A DNA stretch of 64,000 nucleotides from Branchiostoma floridae (taxonomy: Eukaryota; Chordata; Leptocardii; Amphioxiformes; Branchiostomatidae). Below, in pieces: positions 31,930-42,183 of the stretch (position 1 is its first letter; the number at the start of each line of letters is the position of its first letter). A program made the position numbers and the translations under genes. The notes under the pieces were generated by a model. That model was given only the letters and a program-made list of their open reading frames with translations. It searched no databases and was not told the DNA's origin. The stretch spans positions 7,771,626 to 7,835,625 of the forward strand of contig NC_049995.1 in the NCBI RefSeq assembly GCF_000003815.2. Reading direction: 5' to 3'.

Positions 31930-33295
31930 CGGACACTTAGCTGGTCGATCACAAACAATTTTTACCTTTGCCAGAATGGCTAAGGTTATGTTTTGGGCTT
32001 GTGAGTCTGTGTGTGTGTCTGTGTGTCTGTTAACAGCATAACTCAAGAAGTCTTGGATGGATCCCGATAATATTTGGTAGGTGGGTAGGGGTCTGGAAAA
32101 CGAAGGTCAAGTTCGATAATGGGCCCCCTAGCGGCTTGCTAAGGTACTGCAGCAGAACCTCAATTTTTGATATCTCGTGTTCTGGACATGCTGTGATCAT
32201 GATTTTTGAGTGGTAGATAGCCCTCGAGGCAGAGAGTAAGTGCTGTGAGTTTGGGCTCCCTAGCGGCTTTTTTTGGAACTGCAGGCGCCGGTTTCCTTTC
32301 AAACTTTGGATGAGAATAACTCTACAACGTGTTGACGGATCGTCATGATTTTTGGTATGTAGATAGAATGAGTGATGACTTACATAATGGTATACTAAAT
32401 ATGCAAATCAGCAGCTAATTTGCATAATTAATGAGGAAAAATTATAAATCCACTACATTCCATGATAGGACTTTCAAACTTGTCACATATGTAGCTGGGA
32501 AGGAGAGAAATGTCGACAGATATCAATTATGCAAATGATGACCTCATTTGCATAATTAATGAGAAAATATGAACATGTTGACGGATCATCATGTTTTTTT
32601 GTATGTAGGTAGCGTAAGTGAAGACCTACATAATGAGATAACAATTATGCAAATCAACAGCTAATTTGCATAATTAATGAGGATATTTCATAAATTCACT
32701 ACATTCCATGATAGGGCTTTAAAACTTGTCACATATGTAGCTGAGAAAGAGAGAAATGTCAATACATATTTATCATGCAAATGATGATCTCATTTGCATA
32801 ATTAATGAGAAAATATTAATGTGTTGACGGATCGTCATGATTTTCGGCATGTAGATAGCCTAAATGAAGACTTATATAATGTGATACTTATTATGCAAGT
32901 TAACAGCTAATTTGCATAATTGATTAGGAAAAGTTCATAAATCCACTGCATTCCATTATAGTACTTTCATCAAAGTTGTCACATATGTAACTGAGAAAGA
33001 GGGAAGAGAGTAAGAGGTGTATTTAAAGACTTTGAAAGAGAATAAGTCAAGAATGGATCAAAGGATCATCATGATTTTTGGTATGCTGATAGCTTAAGTA
33101 ATGCTTGATACAATTTGATATCAATTAATTATAAATTGGGATCTAATTTGCATAATAAATGCCGAAATTTTATAAACCAACTCCAAGCATTTAATTATAA
33201 AGAAAATGAAATGAGTAACGCATTTGTCTACAGACATCATTCTACATAACAAACCTGGTTTATTTGGCAAAGGTATGTGTTCGTGGAACTCTAGT
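31930..33295 (+). mobile_element. Dispersed repeat with 245-bp internal tandem units, complete copy
   Basis: Starts TTTTTACCTTTGCCAGAATG, GCTAAGGTTATG, continues with TGTGTGTCTGTGTG, then two CTAGCGGCTT-type blocks. It then carries three to four units of about 247 bp beginning GTTGACGGATCGTCATGATT (32,330; 32,577; 32,824; a weaker one at 33,050), each with paired TTTGCATAATTAATGAG. It ends GGCAAAGGTATGTGTTCGTG, GAACTCTAGTT. Partial copies: 42,560-43,060 and 56,400-57,240 (reverse) and 58,195-58,350 (right end). No coding capacity; superfamily not recognised. Confidence 0.75.
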
Positions 33296-33299
33296 TACC

Positions 33300-34436
33300 A
33301 CTACGTTGTACGAGTAGTTCTTAAATATGCATGTCTTTGAGAACACTTTATAAAAGATATAGTTTGCAAGTGTCAATAAAAAATTGATGTTTTACAGTTG
33401 TGAACCGAGCGGGTGTTGAGGACGCCCAGCACCGGTAGTCAATACCCCAAGGACCGCTCTAACTCACCCGGATGAGAATTTGATTGCATTTGGCACACAA
33501 GAGGTGTTATTTCCTCCAGACCTTTCTTAACTTTTATGATTGAGGGAAATGGGTGATATAACGGTTACCCGAATAAGAGGACATCCTAAATCTTTCAATT
33601 TTTCTTACCTCGTTTGATATACAACTAGAGAGCCCAAACATAGGTCGCGTCTTTGCAACCATAAGCTAGACCTATCTAACAACAAAAAATCGTGACCATA
33701 GCGTCCCCAGCACGAGCTATCAAAACATAGAAACCTGCTACGCTCAAAATCTAATCATTTGGAGGGTGTCATCAACACCTACAGACCTTCCATATATGAA
33801 GACAATCCGTACAGGCATTCTCAAGCTTTTCTTTTTGAGACTGTCATTTTTGTACCCATTGGACTAACGTTATATTCATCTTGTTTATATATGACAATGC
33901 TTTCGCCTTGTTAGATTTATTACTGCTTGACAATATCAACCTTGCATGTATGATGTCTATATTTGGGGATGCATTTTAGCAGAAACACATACCTACAGTG
34001 TGAAGGTTGCAAAGGACGACAGGTAGACTTTTACCTTTTAAGGTTAAAACTTAAAAGTTTCTTACTTTGTTTTGGTGTCTTGATATCGAATCATAACATT
34101 ATGATCTATATGTACTGTGACTTAGCAATATAGTGTCTTATGTGACGTGTTTTAGATTGTTACATGTTGAAGGAGTTTTATGTTGACTTAAGTTTATTTT
34201 GATCCACAATTAGCTTTTTACCGCAGCTATTCTTGTAAAACATAATGATAATGCAAACACTTAAAAGTATTTGTTTATGGTATATAATACTTTATAAGTC
34301 ATTTTATGAATATCATAATGATAATCAAGTCAAAGAGTAGCACCCGTTCAGTTCCCAAAACATTGTTCAAGAAACATGGACATGTCCCCACGTATACACA
34401 CGTCGAAAGAAGCGAGAAGAAGTTGTCTCAGTTATA
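33300..34436. other. Intergenic sequence without recognised features
   Basis: AT-rich spacer between the SLC17 and protease genes. No exon, RNA gene or element with recognisable termini. The GC-richer AGCGGGTGTTGAGGACGCCC at 33,408-33,427 is unexplained. Confidence 0.4.
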
Positions 34437-34440
34437 ACCT

Positions 34441-34643
34441 AGCTTAGGCTTACATTTCCAAAGCGGGGCCAGGCCGGAATGTTTTAAGAAACGACAAATT
34501 AAAATGTATGGCTAGAAATATACATAAACCATGCCCACGAATCTTATTTTGACATTTGTGTATTTTTGATGTACTTTATATAATTCTTTTTTCTCCCGAA
34601 AGCTGCCCGGTCGGGCCTCAGTTTGGAAATGTGACCTAAGCTT
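34441..34643. mobile_element. AGCTTAGGCTTACATTTCCAAA MITE
   Basis: Ends AGCTTAGGCTTACATTTCC, AAAGCGGGGCC on the left and the reverse complement AAGCTTAGGTCACATTTCC, AAACTGAGGCC on the right; 203 bp. Related ends (GGCCGGGCCCTGGTTTGGAA) occur at 36,370-36,670 and 39,330-39,380. Confidence 0.7.
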
Positions 34644-34927
34644 TAGTACAGCACTTTTGTCTACTATGTACGTATTGTTGCTTGTACTGCCCTGTATTCA
34701 TTCAGACCTTTGTAGTACCTAGTGGCACATAGGGCAGCAAATTTCCTTGCCGTTCCAGTAGCAAGGTAGATTTTATGCGGTGCGTAGCACCGGCTATGAG
34801 ACAGGAGAAGCGGTTCTTTCAACCCTTCGTTTGGTTTGCATGCATGGATGCATGCATGGATGCATGAATCGGTCAATTTAACCAAACCCTTCTAATAGCC
34901 CTTCTATACGCTCTATTGCGTAATCGA

Positions 34928-35022
34928 GCCAGCGTGGCCGAGCGGTCTTCAGCACGGTACCTATTGGAGCAGTTTGCTTCTCCAGCCGTAGATCGTGGGT
35001 GCGAAACCCACTTGCTAAAATG
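34928..35022 (+). other. tRNA-Leu/Ser-like sequence (pseudogene or SINE head)
   Basis: GCCAGCGTGGCCGAGCGGTC is a good Pol III A box with D-arm, and GTGGGTGCGAAACCCAC a T-arm hairpin with a T-to-G change in the B box; the spacing fits a long-variable-arm (class II) tRNA. The 3' heptamer TTGCTAA does not pair with the 5' GCCAGCG, so it is not a functional tRNA. A tRNA pseudogene or SINE head is likelier. Confidence 0.6.
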
Positions 35023-35144
35023 TTTTTTCTTTGTTAGACAAATCTCATGTAGTTTTTTTTAATAGAAGAAAGACCAATTCAGTAATTCAATGTCTAAAAA
35101 CTCTTTTTTTTTTGTGATTTTGTTTAACATCCAGGCTTTTTCCA

Positions 35145-35340
35145 AAATACGCACCGGCCAGCTTTTTTCAGAAGCTTTCTTGTTTCACAGGAAGGGGTTT
35201 CTAAACTGTCGCGTCTAACAAGCTCATGGCACCTCCTCGAATATGAGATCCCAGTTTTACGTCCCTCCCGGAAGATGGAAGCAGGAGTTCAACTGTGAGA
35301 CTGCTACCAGTTGAGCCACACGGACACCTGTTATACTTTC
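35145..35340 (-). mobile_element. SINE with tRNA-like head and GGGACGTAAA body
   Basis: On the minus strand: GTGTGGCTCAACTGGTAGCA (A box), CACAGTTGAACTCCTGC (B box), then the body CTTCCGGGAGGGACGTAAAA, CTGGGATCTCATATTCGAGG, AGGTGCC. The body matches the 5S-headed SINE at 57.4-57.6 kb. Confidence 0.7.
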
Positions 35341-35639
35341 CTATATATTCTTGTTATATGTTTACGATACGATAGACGATATGTGCCAAGACCTTCGACG
35401 CTTGAATGTGCAATAAAGATCTTTTAATTTTATTCATTCATTATAAAACAATCATCCTCTCGTCTGGAAATTGAGCACCTCTCGTCACAAGAGTGCCATA
35501 AAGCCGTAAGTGGGACTCAGGTAAGGTCCTCCGACTGCTTATAACCGGTTTTGGAGTACCAACATCTGCTCCTGTTCTCAACCGTGCAATAAAGTCATAA
35601 GGAGTTTACTGTATGAAGGTGATAGGGTTTTTTTATAAT

Positions 35640-36260
35640 GTAAAGGTCGCGGCCTTGTGTAGGTAAAAGGTAATATTCAAGCAGATGTTGGGCTGGCACG
35701 TTGTATAATTTCTGGCTGCATGCCCCATATCAATGTAAAAGTCAACCAGACCTATTTGAGGTTTAGTTAAAGGTGTCACTATCACAAGGCGACAGCAAGT
35801 AAATTTTATGGATGACATCAGCGCGCGCATTAAATTTCGCCTGATTTCAGAAAAAAAAACAAGAATTTTTTTCTTCTTCAGGGATGGTCATCATGACAAT
35901 TAAGTACCAAAATGAGTAAATATGTTGTGTTGTAGCCTAATAATTGTACTTGTAGAAGTGACACTTGCGAAGTACCCAGGACATAGTTGTAGAAAAGAAA
36001 CTTATTGGATAGTTGTAAAAGTGACAGCAATTTGGAAGCTATGAGTGTGGTTACCAACTTTGTTGGTGATACCAGTCTAACACACTAGTGTCACTTTTAC
36101 CACACCAGTACATGTCTTGAATACAGGAATGAATGCCTTGTTGGCTCTGATGATTTTTGAAAATGTAGCCATCTTTTTTTTTAATCCATTTTTTTCGCCC
36201 TATCGCACTATTTTTGCAGTCTGCAGAGGATGTCATCCATAAAATTTATTTGCTGTGGCC
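35640..36260. mobile_element. GAGGATGTCATCCA family copies
   Basis: Contains TTTTATGGATGACATCAGCG at 35,806-35,825 and AGTCTGCAGAGGATGTCATC near 36,218. The right part parallels 21,580-21,842. It is probably two nested or adjacent partial copies. Confidence 0.5.
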
Positions 36261-36289
36261 CAAATGAAGACATTGGAAAAAAGGGAAAT

Positions 36290-36670
36290 ACGGGAATTCC
36301 CTAAATACCTAAAAACAGCGGATATAGGCTACCTCGCGGATAAAGGTCAACGAGCAGGGCAATATTTCCAAACCCATGCTCGACCGGGCAGTACGTTTGC
36401 AAGGACGAGAAAACATTAAAAGATTAGTCATGAGGATAATTTGTGTACATTTCTTGTGTATATTCGCTTCGAGTTTCTTTCCTAGATCAGCCCGACCGGG
36501 CTCCGGTTTGGAAAGATAACCTTGGTATCAAGGTCACATTTAGAGCAATAGGCAAAAGAATACGCAAAAATTATTAGTCATTTTCATAATGTGTGCACAT
36601 TTCTTGACATACTTTAACTTGCTTTCCCGCAAATAATCCGGCCGGGCCCTGGTTTGGAAATTCACCCCAA
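36290..36670. mobile_element. MITE fragments upstream of the protease promoter
   Basis: 36,290-36,350 holds a half copy of the TTCACCTTTATCCG MITE (AACAGCGGATATAGG). 36,370-36,670 has repeated GACCGGGC/GGCCGGGCCCTGGTTTGGAA ends of the 34,441 family around AT-rich interiors. Confidence 0.55.
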
Positions 36671-36950
36671 GACAGGTTAGTGACAACTTTATGTTGGGGA
36701 TAGATCAGTTAACGTTACTTTCAACGTTAGCCTCCTGTTCATGAGAAAAGAATCACTATACATTTAGTCAACACGCCCAGGATTATTTCGAGGAAACATC
36801 TTCAGAATTAAAACAATTAAACTCAAGAGGCCATCCTAGATCCTCGAAAAGGAACTAAAACAGGACGTCGTAAAAATCTTGAAGTAATTCATCAAAATTT
36901 CTTATCAGAGGCGCTAGCAAACGTTACGTAAGAATTGCCCCCGCGAATCC

Positions 36951-36958
36951 TTTATAAG
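36951..36958 (+). promoter_or_regulatory. TATA box of the chymotrypsin-like gene
   Basis: TTTATAAG lies 73 bp upstream of the start codon at 37,031, leaving room for a transcription start near 36,980 and a 50-base leader. A TATA element is usual for abundant digestive protease genes. Confidence 0.65.
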
Positions 36959-37030
36959 TGCGGCCCGGTCGAGGCTTCGGTACTTTCTTCCATCGAGCGT
37001 TGTCTTACACGTCCTTGGAACACAACAAGC

Positions 37031-40000
37031 ATGAAGGTTTTCGTAGCTCTTGCGGCATTGCTGGCTGTGGCCAATGGTAAGTCATGCAAACTTCATATCA
37101 TTACCTTCGTGTAGAAAGTTTTTTTTACAGGTTTGCGATAGCAGAACCTGTATCGTTTTTGTTGGCGTCCTTGGGCGCCGCCATATTTTTCAGTGTGTTT
37201 GAACGTTTGTGTTGTTGTCTCTTCCCGAAGGTGTAACTGGAGACTGGTAGGATGCAAAGGTCGACTTGAAGGTCGAAATGGTTTCTCGGTAGGCTAGCAG
37301 GAAGTGACAGAACATTTTCCATATGCTAGTCACGAAGGTTTTGTTTTTGTGGTGTCTGGATGTTTGTGTTCTTGTCCCTTCCCGAAGTTGCAATCGGAGA
37401 CTTGTAGGATGTAAATGTCGACTTGGAGGTAAACATGTTTTTCCCGCATGCGGGGTGTCAGGAATTGGGCTGCGCACCAGGCGTACCTGGGCTGGCTATT
37501 ACGTCAGGCTTCTCAGATACCCTCATTCATAGCTCCAATTCTTCTTTCACTTGCAAACACTACTTTTTGGGCGAGTCTAATGCTATAGTATTGTGTGCGA
37601 GTACCTTGACACAAGGCTAGAGGGAGAACATTATGCATTTTTATTTCAGAAATGTTGCCTTTCTAGTTTCATTTAGTTCACTTTCGGTACTCCGTTTCTT
37701 GCTACAGGATGCGGTCAGCAGGCCATCCAACCACGTACCATGGGCATGACTCGCGTGGTCAACGGGGAGAACGCGGCTGCACACAGCTGGCCGTGGCAGG
37801 TAAGGCCCGGTCACATCCATCGTGCGATCCCAAACTGATGGAAGTCTCGGGATAGTCGTGAATGGGTCGCGCGAAATCTATATGTCTTTTTACCGAAAAG
37901 GCTGTCTAAGATCCTTATCAATGGCTGGTTCGCACGACGACCCACAACGAATAAGACTGTGAACCACTGATAAGTTACTTATCTAAAGTATGCAGCCTAT
38001 ATTAGTAACTGTTATTCTTCGCTATAGTATAGCTCAATAAAGACGAAAAGTTCTAGAGCCGATAACTCTACTTTTGAGTGATACTTTCCATCACATCAAA
38101 AGTGGATGATATCTGAATCGTCTGAACGTTAACATTATGCAAACAATTGCTTTCTTGAATAACCTGTGTATTGTGTACGTCTATGTTACCGGGATGTCTT
38201 AACTACACTCTGTGCTTTTGTTGTCAGGTGTCGCTGCAAACCTCCAGCACCTGGCACTACTGTGGCGGAGTTCTGATCAGTGATCAGTGGGTTCTGTCTG
38301 CCGCTCATTGCTACCAATCCGAGTCAGTTTCATTCTCATTCTTTCAGTCTAAGTTGTCTTGCCTTAGTTGCTTCATGTCTGTTTATATGGTGTTTAAGGA
38401 TACAAGCCGAATCACGTGTATCACCTCTTGAGGGGCTCGTATGTTTTGCCAAGAAATATAGATGGTGAGTGACCAGCACGTCCAGGTCTGTCCTGCGACT
38501 TGCTACATAATGTAATAGAATACTCTACAGGGCGTCTGCTACGTTCACAGTTGCCATGGTGACAGCCGCCTGGTCCAGGTCATTGAGATTTACCACGTTT
38601 ATGGAAGGATTGACATAACTAGGTGACTATCACCTTTTCAAGATGTCAACCCGGAGACCAGATTGTAAGGTTTGATCCACTCACACCGGGAAGTTCCCCT
38701 ACTCTTTTCGACAAGTGAGGCGGGTTCTTTAATGTGCGTGGGGTGTGGCTCTCCCCGAACACGGTACCTCAATTTAACGTCCTATCCGAGCGACGGCCCT
38801 AGTCGAAGGTAGGTGTAAAAGCCGTGTAAAGTGCCTTTCCCAAGGGCATAAGATCGGTGCCACGGCAGGGTTCGAACTCGAGATCCTGACCCAAACACGC
38901 TGCAGCTGCGCCACGCGACCTCACAGTTTTAGACTGACCCTAGTTGTTTACAGAGGAAGGGGAAGAGAAATAAGATAAAAAACGATGTTTACCTTCCACG
39001 TAGGTAAACATTATCACATGTTGATTGTTGATAACCTCTGAACTTTGACCCGACAGCTACTCGACACACAGCGTCATCCTGGGTGAGCACGATCGCAGCT
39101 CCGGCAGTGAGGACATCCAGGTCATCCCCATCGAGCAGGAGATTATGCACGAGCGCTACAGCTCCAGGGTAAGGGGAGGTTTCTTTTCTTACAGGTCAGA
39201 CGCTGGTCATTCAATATACATCCTTTGAACAAAAAGGACTAGACAAAGTACAGCTGAGAAAGTTAATAAGTCAACTTTCTGACGAGATCTGCAGGCAAAT
39301 ATACCGTCATATGATCAAAAAGCCTCAATGAAAAATAGCCTTGCCGGGCCCCGGTTGGGACATGTGGCGTCAGCCTAAGCTTCGAATTCAGCATTGGTAA
39401 CCGAGTGCTGAGAGGATTTCCGCACTGGAAAATGAATGCTGAGACAAGGTTCAGCACTGGAATACCAGTGCTGAGGGAGCTTCAGCACTGGAACTTGAGA
39501 GCCAATCAGCACTGGAAAACCAGTGCTGAACTTCAGCACCGGGCGTCCAGTGCTGCGGCCTCTTTGACCATAGTGCGGAAGGCGAAGTTTTCGTAGACTT
39601 GTAAAACAGTAACTGTTATTCTCCAATTTAAATCCAACAGACCATCGAGAATGACATCATGTTGGTGAAGCTGTCCAGGCCCGCTGTCCTTGGTGATCAC
39701 GTGAGCGTGGCGTGCCTGCCGGAGCAGGGCGAGACTCACCACGACGTCGGCGGGACCTGCTAGATCACCGGCTGGGGCCGCACCAGTGGAACCGGTAAGT
39801 TGTTGTTGTTGTTGTTGTTGTTCAGCTTGTAGCACCTACCCTGGGAGCTAGACTGGATCTGGTAGCTAGCGAGTTTATTCCGCGGGGTCCCAAGGAGGTC
39901 AGACGGTCGACCTCATGGGCGCTCCGAGGAGCCTCATTCAGGCTCAAGTCGGCGGGCTGTCTGCCTTGGGGCCCCGTGGAATAAACTCGCTAGCTACACA

Positions 40001-40954
40001 AACACTTCTGGGATGGAGTGTATCTGGTATGGATCACCATCTGAACTCACAACCAGACTTAGTACCACGTACCAAAATCCCTGTCGCTAACACCCCCCTC
40101 CCCCATTCTTCAGCTGATGGCGCAATGGTCCTCCAGCAGGCCAACCTCCCCCTGAGGACCGACTCCCAGTGCGGCAGCTCCTGGGGCAGGAACTACGACT
40201 CCACCAGCATGCTATGTGCCGGACTCAACGGCTCCGGTGGATGCATGGTAAGGCTTCAGCCTGCGTCACAATTCAAGCTAACGTCGCCCGAATTTTTAGG
40301 TCGGATGGAACTCGCCTAATTTCAAAATAACCCGTTCGACGACCATTTTTTTCGCTGAAATTTTCCCCATCACAAATTGGACCGGCTTTTCACTGCAGGA
40401 AGTTTGAGTCAGGGTCCCCATTGGTCGAATCCCAAAACCACTTCGACCAATCACAATCAGTCTGATAGCGTCTATCTGATTGGTCTTTCCTACTCTTTTA
40501 AACATAGGATATTGGGGTTTTCTTTCCCACAGTCAGTAAAATCTCACCTGCTAACGTTTCGATGCCTTCTAACTGGAGCACTGCTTCTCGCCGCTACATG
40601 TAGGTGGCGCTTTTACTGCGAGAATACAACCCCCAACGTGGTTAAGTTTGTATCCCCCTCGTCCCGGTTCAACACTGTGGTTGATTTTTTTTCCAGACTG
40701 CCTTCTTGATCCAACGGATTCACCTGTTGTCTTTTCTGTTTATTACATTGAACCTTTTCATTGAAGACTTTATTCTTTTCATTCACTAGGGAGACTCTGG
40801 CGGCCCGTTCGTCTGTGAGAGGAACGGTGCGTACGACATTGTTGGTCTAGTGTCCTGGGGCTCCAGCTCCTGCAGCACTTCCTACCCAACAGTCTTCGCC
40901 AAGGTGTCCGCCTACAGGGACTGGATCGAGCAGAGGACCGGACTCACCTTCTGA
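37031..40954 (+). CDS. Chymotrypsin/elastase-like serine protease, seven exons, one in-frame stop
   Basis: Secreted S1A endopeptidase, probably digestive. Exons 37,031-37,076; 37,708-37,799; 38,228-38,322; 39,057-39,168; 39,641-39,794; 40,114-40,247; 40,790-40,954, all in phase (265 residues, family length). Signal peptide [16 protein letters not shown]; propeptide from CGQQ to the activation site TR/VVNG; catalytic His in SAAHC, Asp in ENDIMLVKL, Ser in GDSGGP. The S1 pocket has Gly at 189 and SWGSS at 214-218, so a hydrophobic P1 preference is likely, with Thr at 226 as in elastases. TAG at 39,761-39,763 replaces the Trp codon of the conserved CWITGWG, ending translation at residue 155 before the catalytic Ser. 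The splice sites and remaining frame are intact, so an assembly error, null allele or young pseudogene are all possible. Confidence 0.93.
37120..37470 (+). repeat. Two diverged tandem repeats in protease intron 1
   Basis: GTTTGTGTTGTTGTCTCTTC, CCGAAGG, GGAGACTGGTAGGATGCAAA, GGTCGACTTG recurs about 180 bp later with changes. The leading ACAGGTTTGCGATAGCAGAA, CCTGTATCG also occurs at 60,032-60,060 (ACAGGTTTGCGACAGCAAAG), marking a dispersed family. Confidence 0.65.
38600..38928 (-). mobile_element. tRNA-headed SINE with GACGTTAAA body, near full length
   Basis: Minus strand: CGTGGCGCAGCTGCAGCG (A box), CTCGAGTTCGAACCCTGCC (B box), CCTTGGGAAAGGCACTTTAC, GATAGGACGTTAAATTGAGG, TACCGTGTTCGGGGAG, AAAGAACCCGCC, then a tail with GTCAAT-type sequence. 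It lies in the protease intron between the His and Asp exons. Relatives at 9.1-9.4 and 17.2-17.3 kb. Confidence 0.8.
39388..39556. repeat. Palindromic CAGCACTGGAATACCAGTGCTG repeats
   Basis: Four to five spaced copies of an inverted motif (TTCAGCACTGGAA, then CCAGTGCTGA), each able to form a short hairpin, in the intron before the Asp exon. The AGTGCTGA half-sites recur every 30-40 bp. Confidence 0.75.
39862..39997. mobile_element. 136-bp GTAGCTAGCGAGTTTATTCC MITE
   Basis: Inverted ends GTAGCTAGCGAGTTTATTCC, GCGGGGTCCCAAGG and their reverse complement at the right, enclosing GACCTCATGGGCGCTCCGAG. It is 68 bp downstream of the protease exon ending at 39,794. A decayed relative lies near 14.98 kb. 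Confidence 0.8.
40418..40487 (+). repeat. Intronic copy of the protease 3' UTR segment
   Basis: CCATTGGTCGAATCCCAAAA, CCACTTCGACCAATCACAAT, CAGTCTGATAGCGTC matches 40,977-41,045, just after the stop codon, with few differences. The local duplication brings CCAAT/ATTGG motifs into the last intron. Confidence 0.8.
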
Positions 40955-41102
40955 TTGGTCCACTGAAGCCGGGTCGCCATTGGTCGAATTTCAAAATCTC
41001 TTCGACCAATCACAACCAGTTTGGTAGCGTCGATCTGATTGGTTGAATTGGTCCGGTTCTTGCCGGATCGATACAAACAGTGACGCTGTCTGCATTTCGC
41101 TC

Positions 41103-41108
41103 AATAAA
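41103..41108 (+). terminator. Polyadenylation signal of the chymotrypsin-like gene
   Basis: AATAAA 149 bp after the stop codon, in CTCAATAAAGCG. Confidence 0.7.
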
Positions 41109-41257
41109 GCGAATGACCCGTCTGAAAAACATTGTGTCTGTCGCTTCTTTGTTTCATGCACGTTCGTTACAGGTGATACGAACATGTTGCGCCAGAAATT
41201 CAGAATACGAATCATTGTAGTCTGGTAGTATATACATGTACAAAATCCCATTTCGAT

Positions 41258-41460
41258 GTTATGAAGGAGACAGAGAGGAAGAGAAAGACAGATAGAGAGA
41301 AAGGGTGAGAGAGAGAACAAATGAGTCTGTTCGTATGTGTGTGCGCGCGCGTTTCATTTGTGTGTATGTGTGATCTTGTGTGTGCGCGCGTTTGTGTGTA
41401 CACGTGTATGTATGTGTGTGCGCGCGCGCGTGTGTCATGTGTGTTATGTGTGTCAAATTC
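41258..41460 (+). repeat. GA-rich then GT/GCGC-rich simple repeat
   Basis: AGAGAGAAAG-type sequence followed by TGTGTGCGCGCG and TGTGTATGTG runs. The ORFs across it on both strands are low complexity. Confidence 0.9.
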
Positions 41461-41469
41461 ATATACAAT

Positions 41470-42180
41470 ATTATTTCTCTTTCCATTTTAGCACAGAAAA
41501 GCAGACATTACAAATGAACCGTTGTTATCTGAATGCTTTATAATTTCAAATAAAACGGCGCTAGATTCTGACACATGAGACTTATTGAGACATACATGGG
41601 TAGTTCTGACAAAGCATGTACCAACGTCAACCATCTAAACCATCTAAAATCTATCAGGGTTACTAGTATTCCTTTGAGAATCGGGAAATATTGTATAAGA
41701 TCAAGAATAAGAAGAGAAGCAGTGGTAAACTTGTCGGTATCTGGAAGAAATGAACACCTACTGCAAACAGTGTGTAAGTCAGTCAGTCAGTCAGTCAACA
41801 ACTGGCAAAGTTCTCAAAATATTTTAATGTGAAGTATGGGGGGCTTCCAAGGCAAAAGTTATCGGTCTTTGATCTGAAAATACAGTCTATAATAAGCGTT
41901 AAAACGAAATAATCTGGTTAAAACGGCACAAGAACAAGCCGCGCTAGGATTCCTTAAATATTGTAACCCCAAAAATTAGGCCGTGATCCAGCCAGCAACC
42001 CTTTTGGGTCGAGTAATGTTCAATACCTTATGATTACGGCCGCACACAAAAAAGTCATAGTAAACCACGTAACAACTCATTTCCGATCGGGTCGGGGACT
42101 TTTCTGTACTGGTACCCACCCCTAGCATGCAGTCTAAGTTTTTTTTTCATAGATTGAATGTTACAAAGGATTTATAATTC
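41470..42180. other. Spacer between convergent genes
   Basis: Lies between the plus-strand protease and the 3' end of the minus-strand Roco gene. A (CAGT)n run is at 41,777-41,797. No gene seen. Confidence 0.45.
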
Positions 42181-42183
42181 TTT

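Noticed and set aside
34928-35022. Functional tRNA-Leu gene
   Set aside because: The acceptor stem does not pair and the B box is altered; annotated as tRNA-like only.
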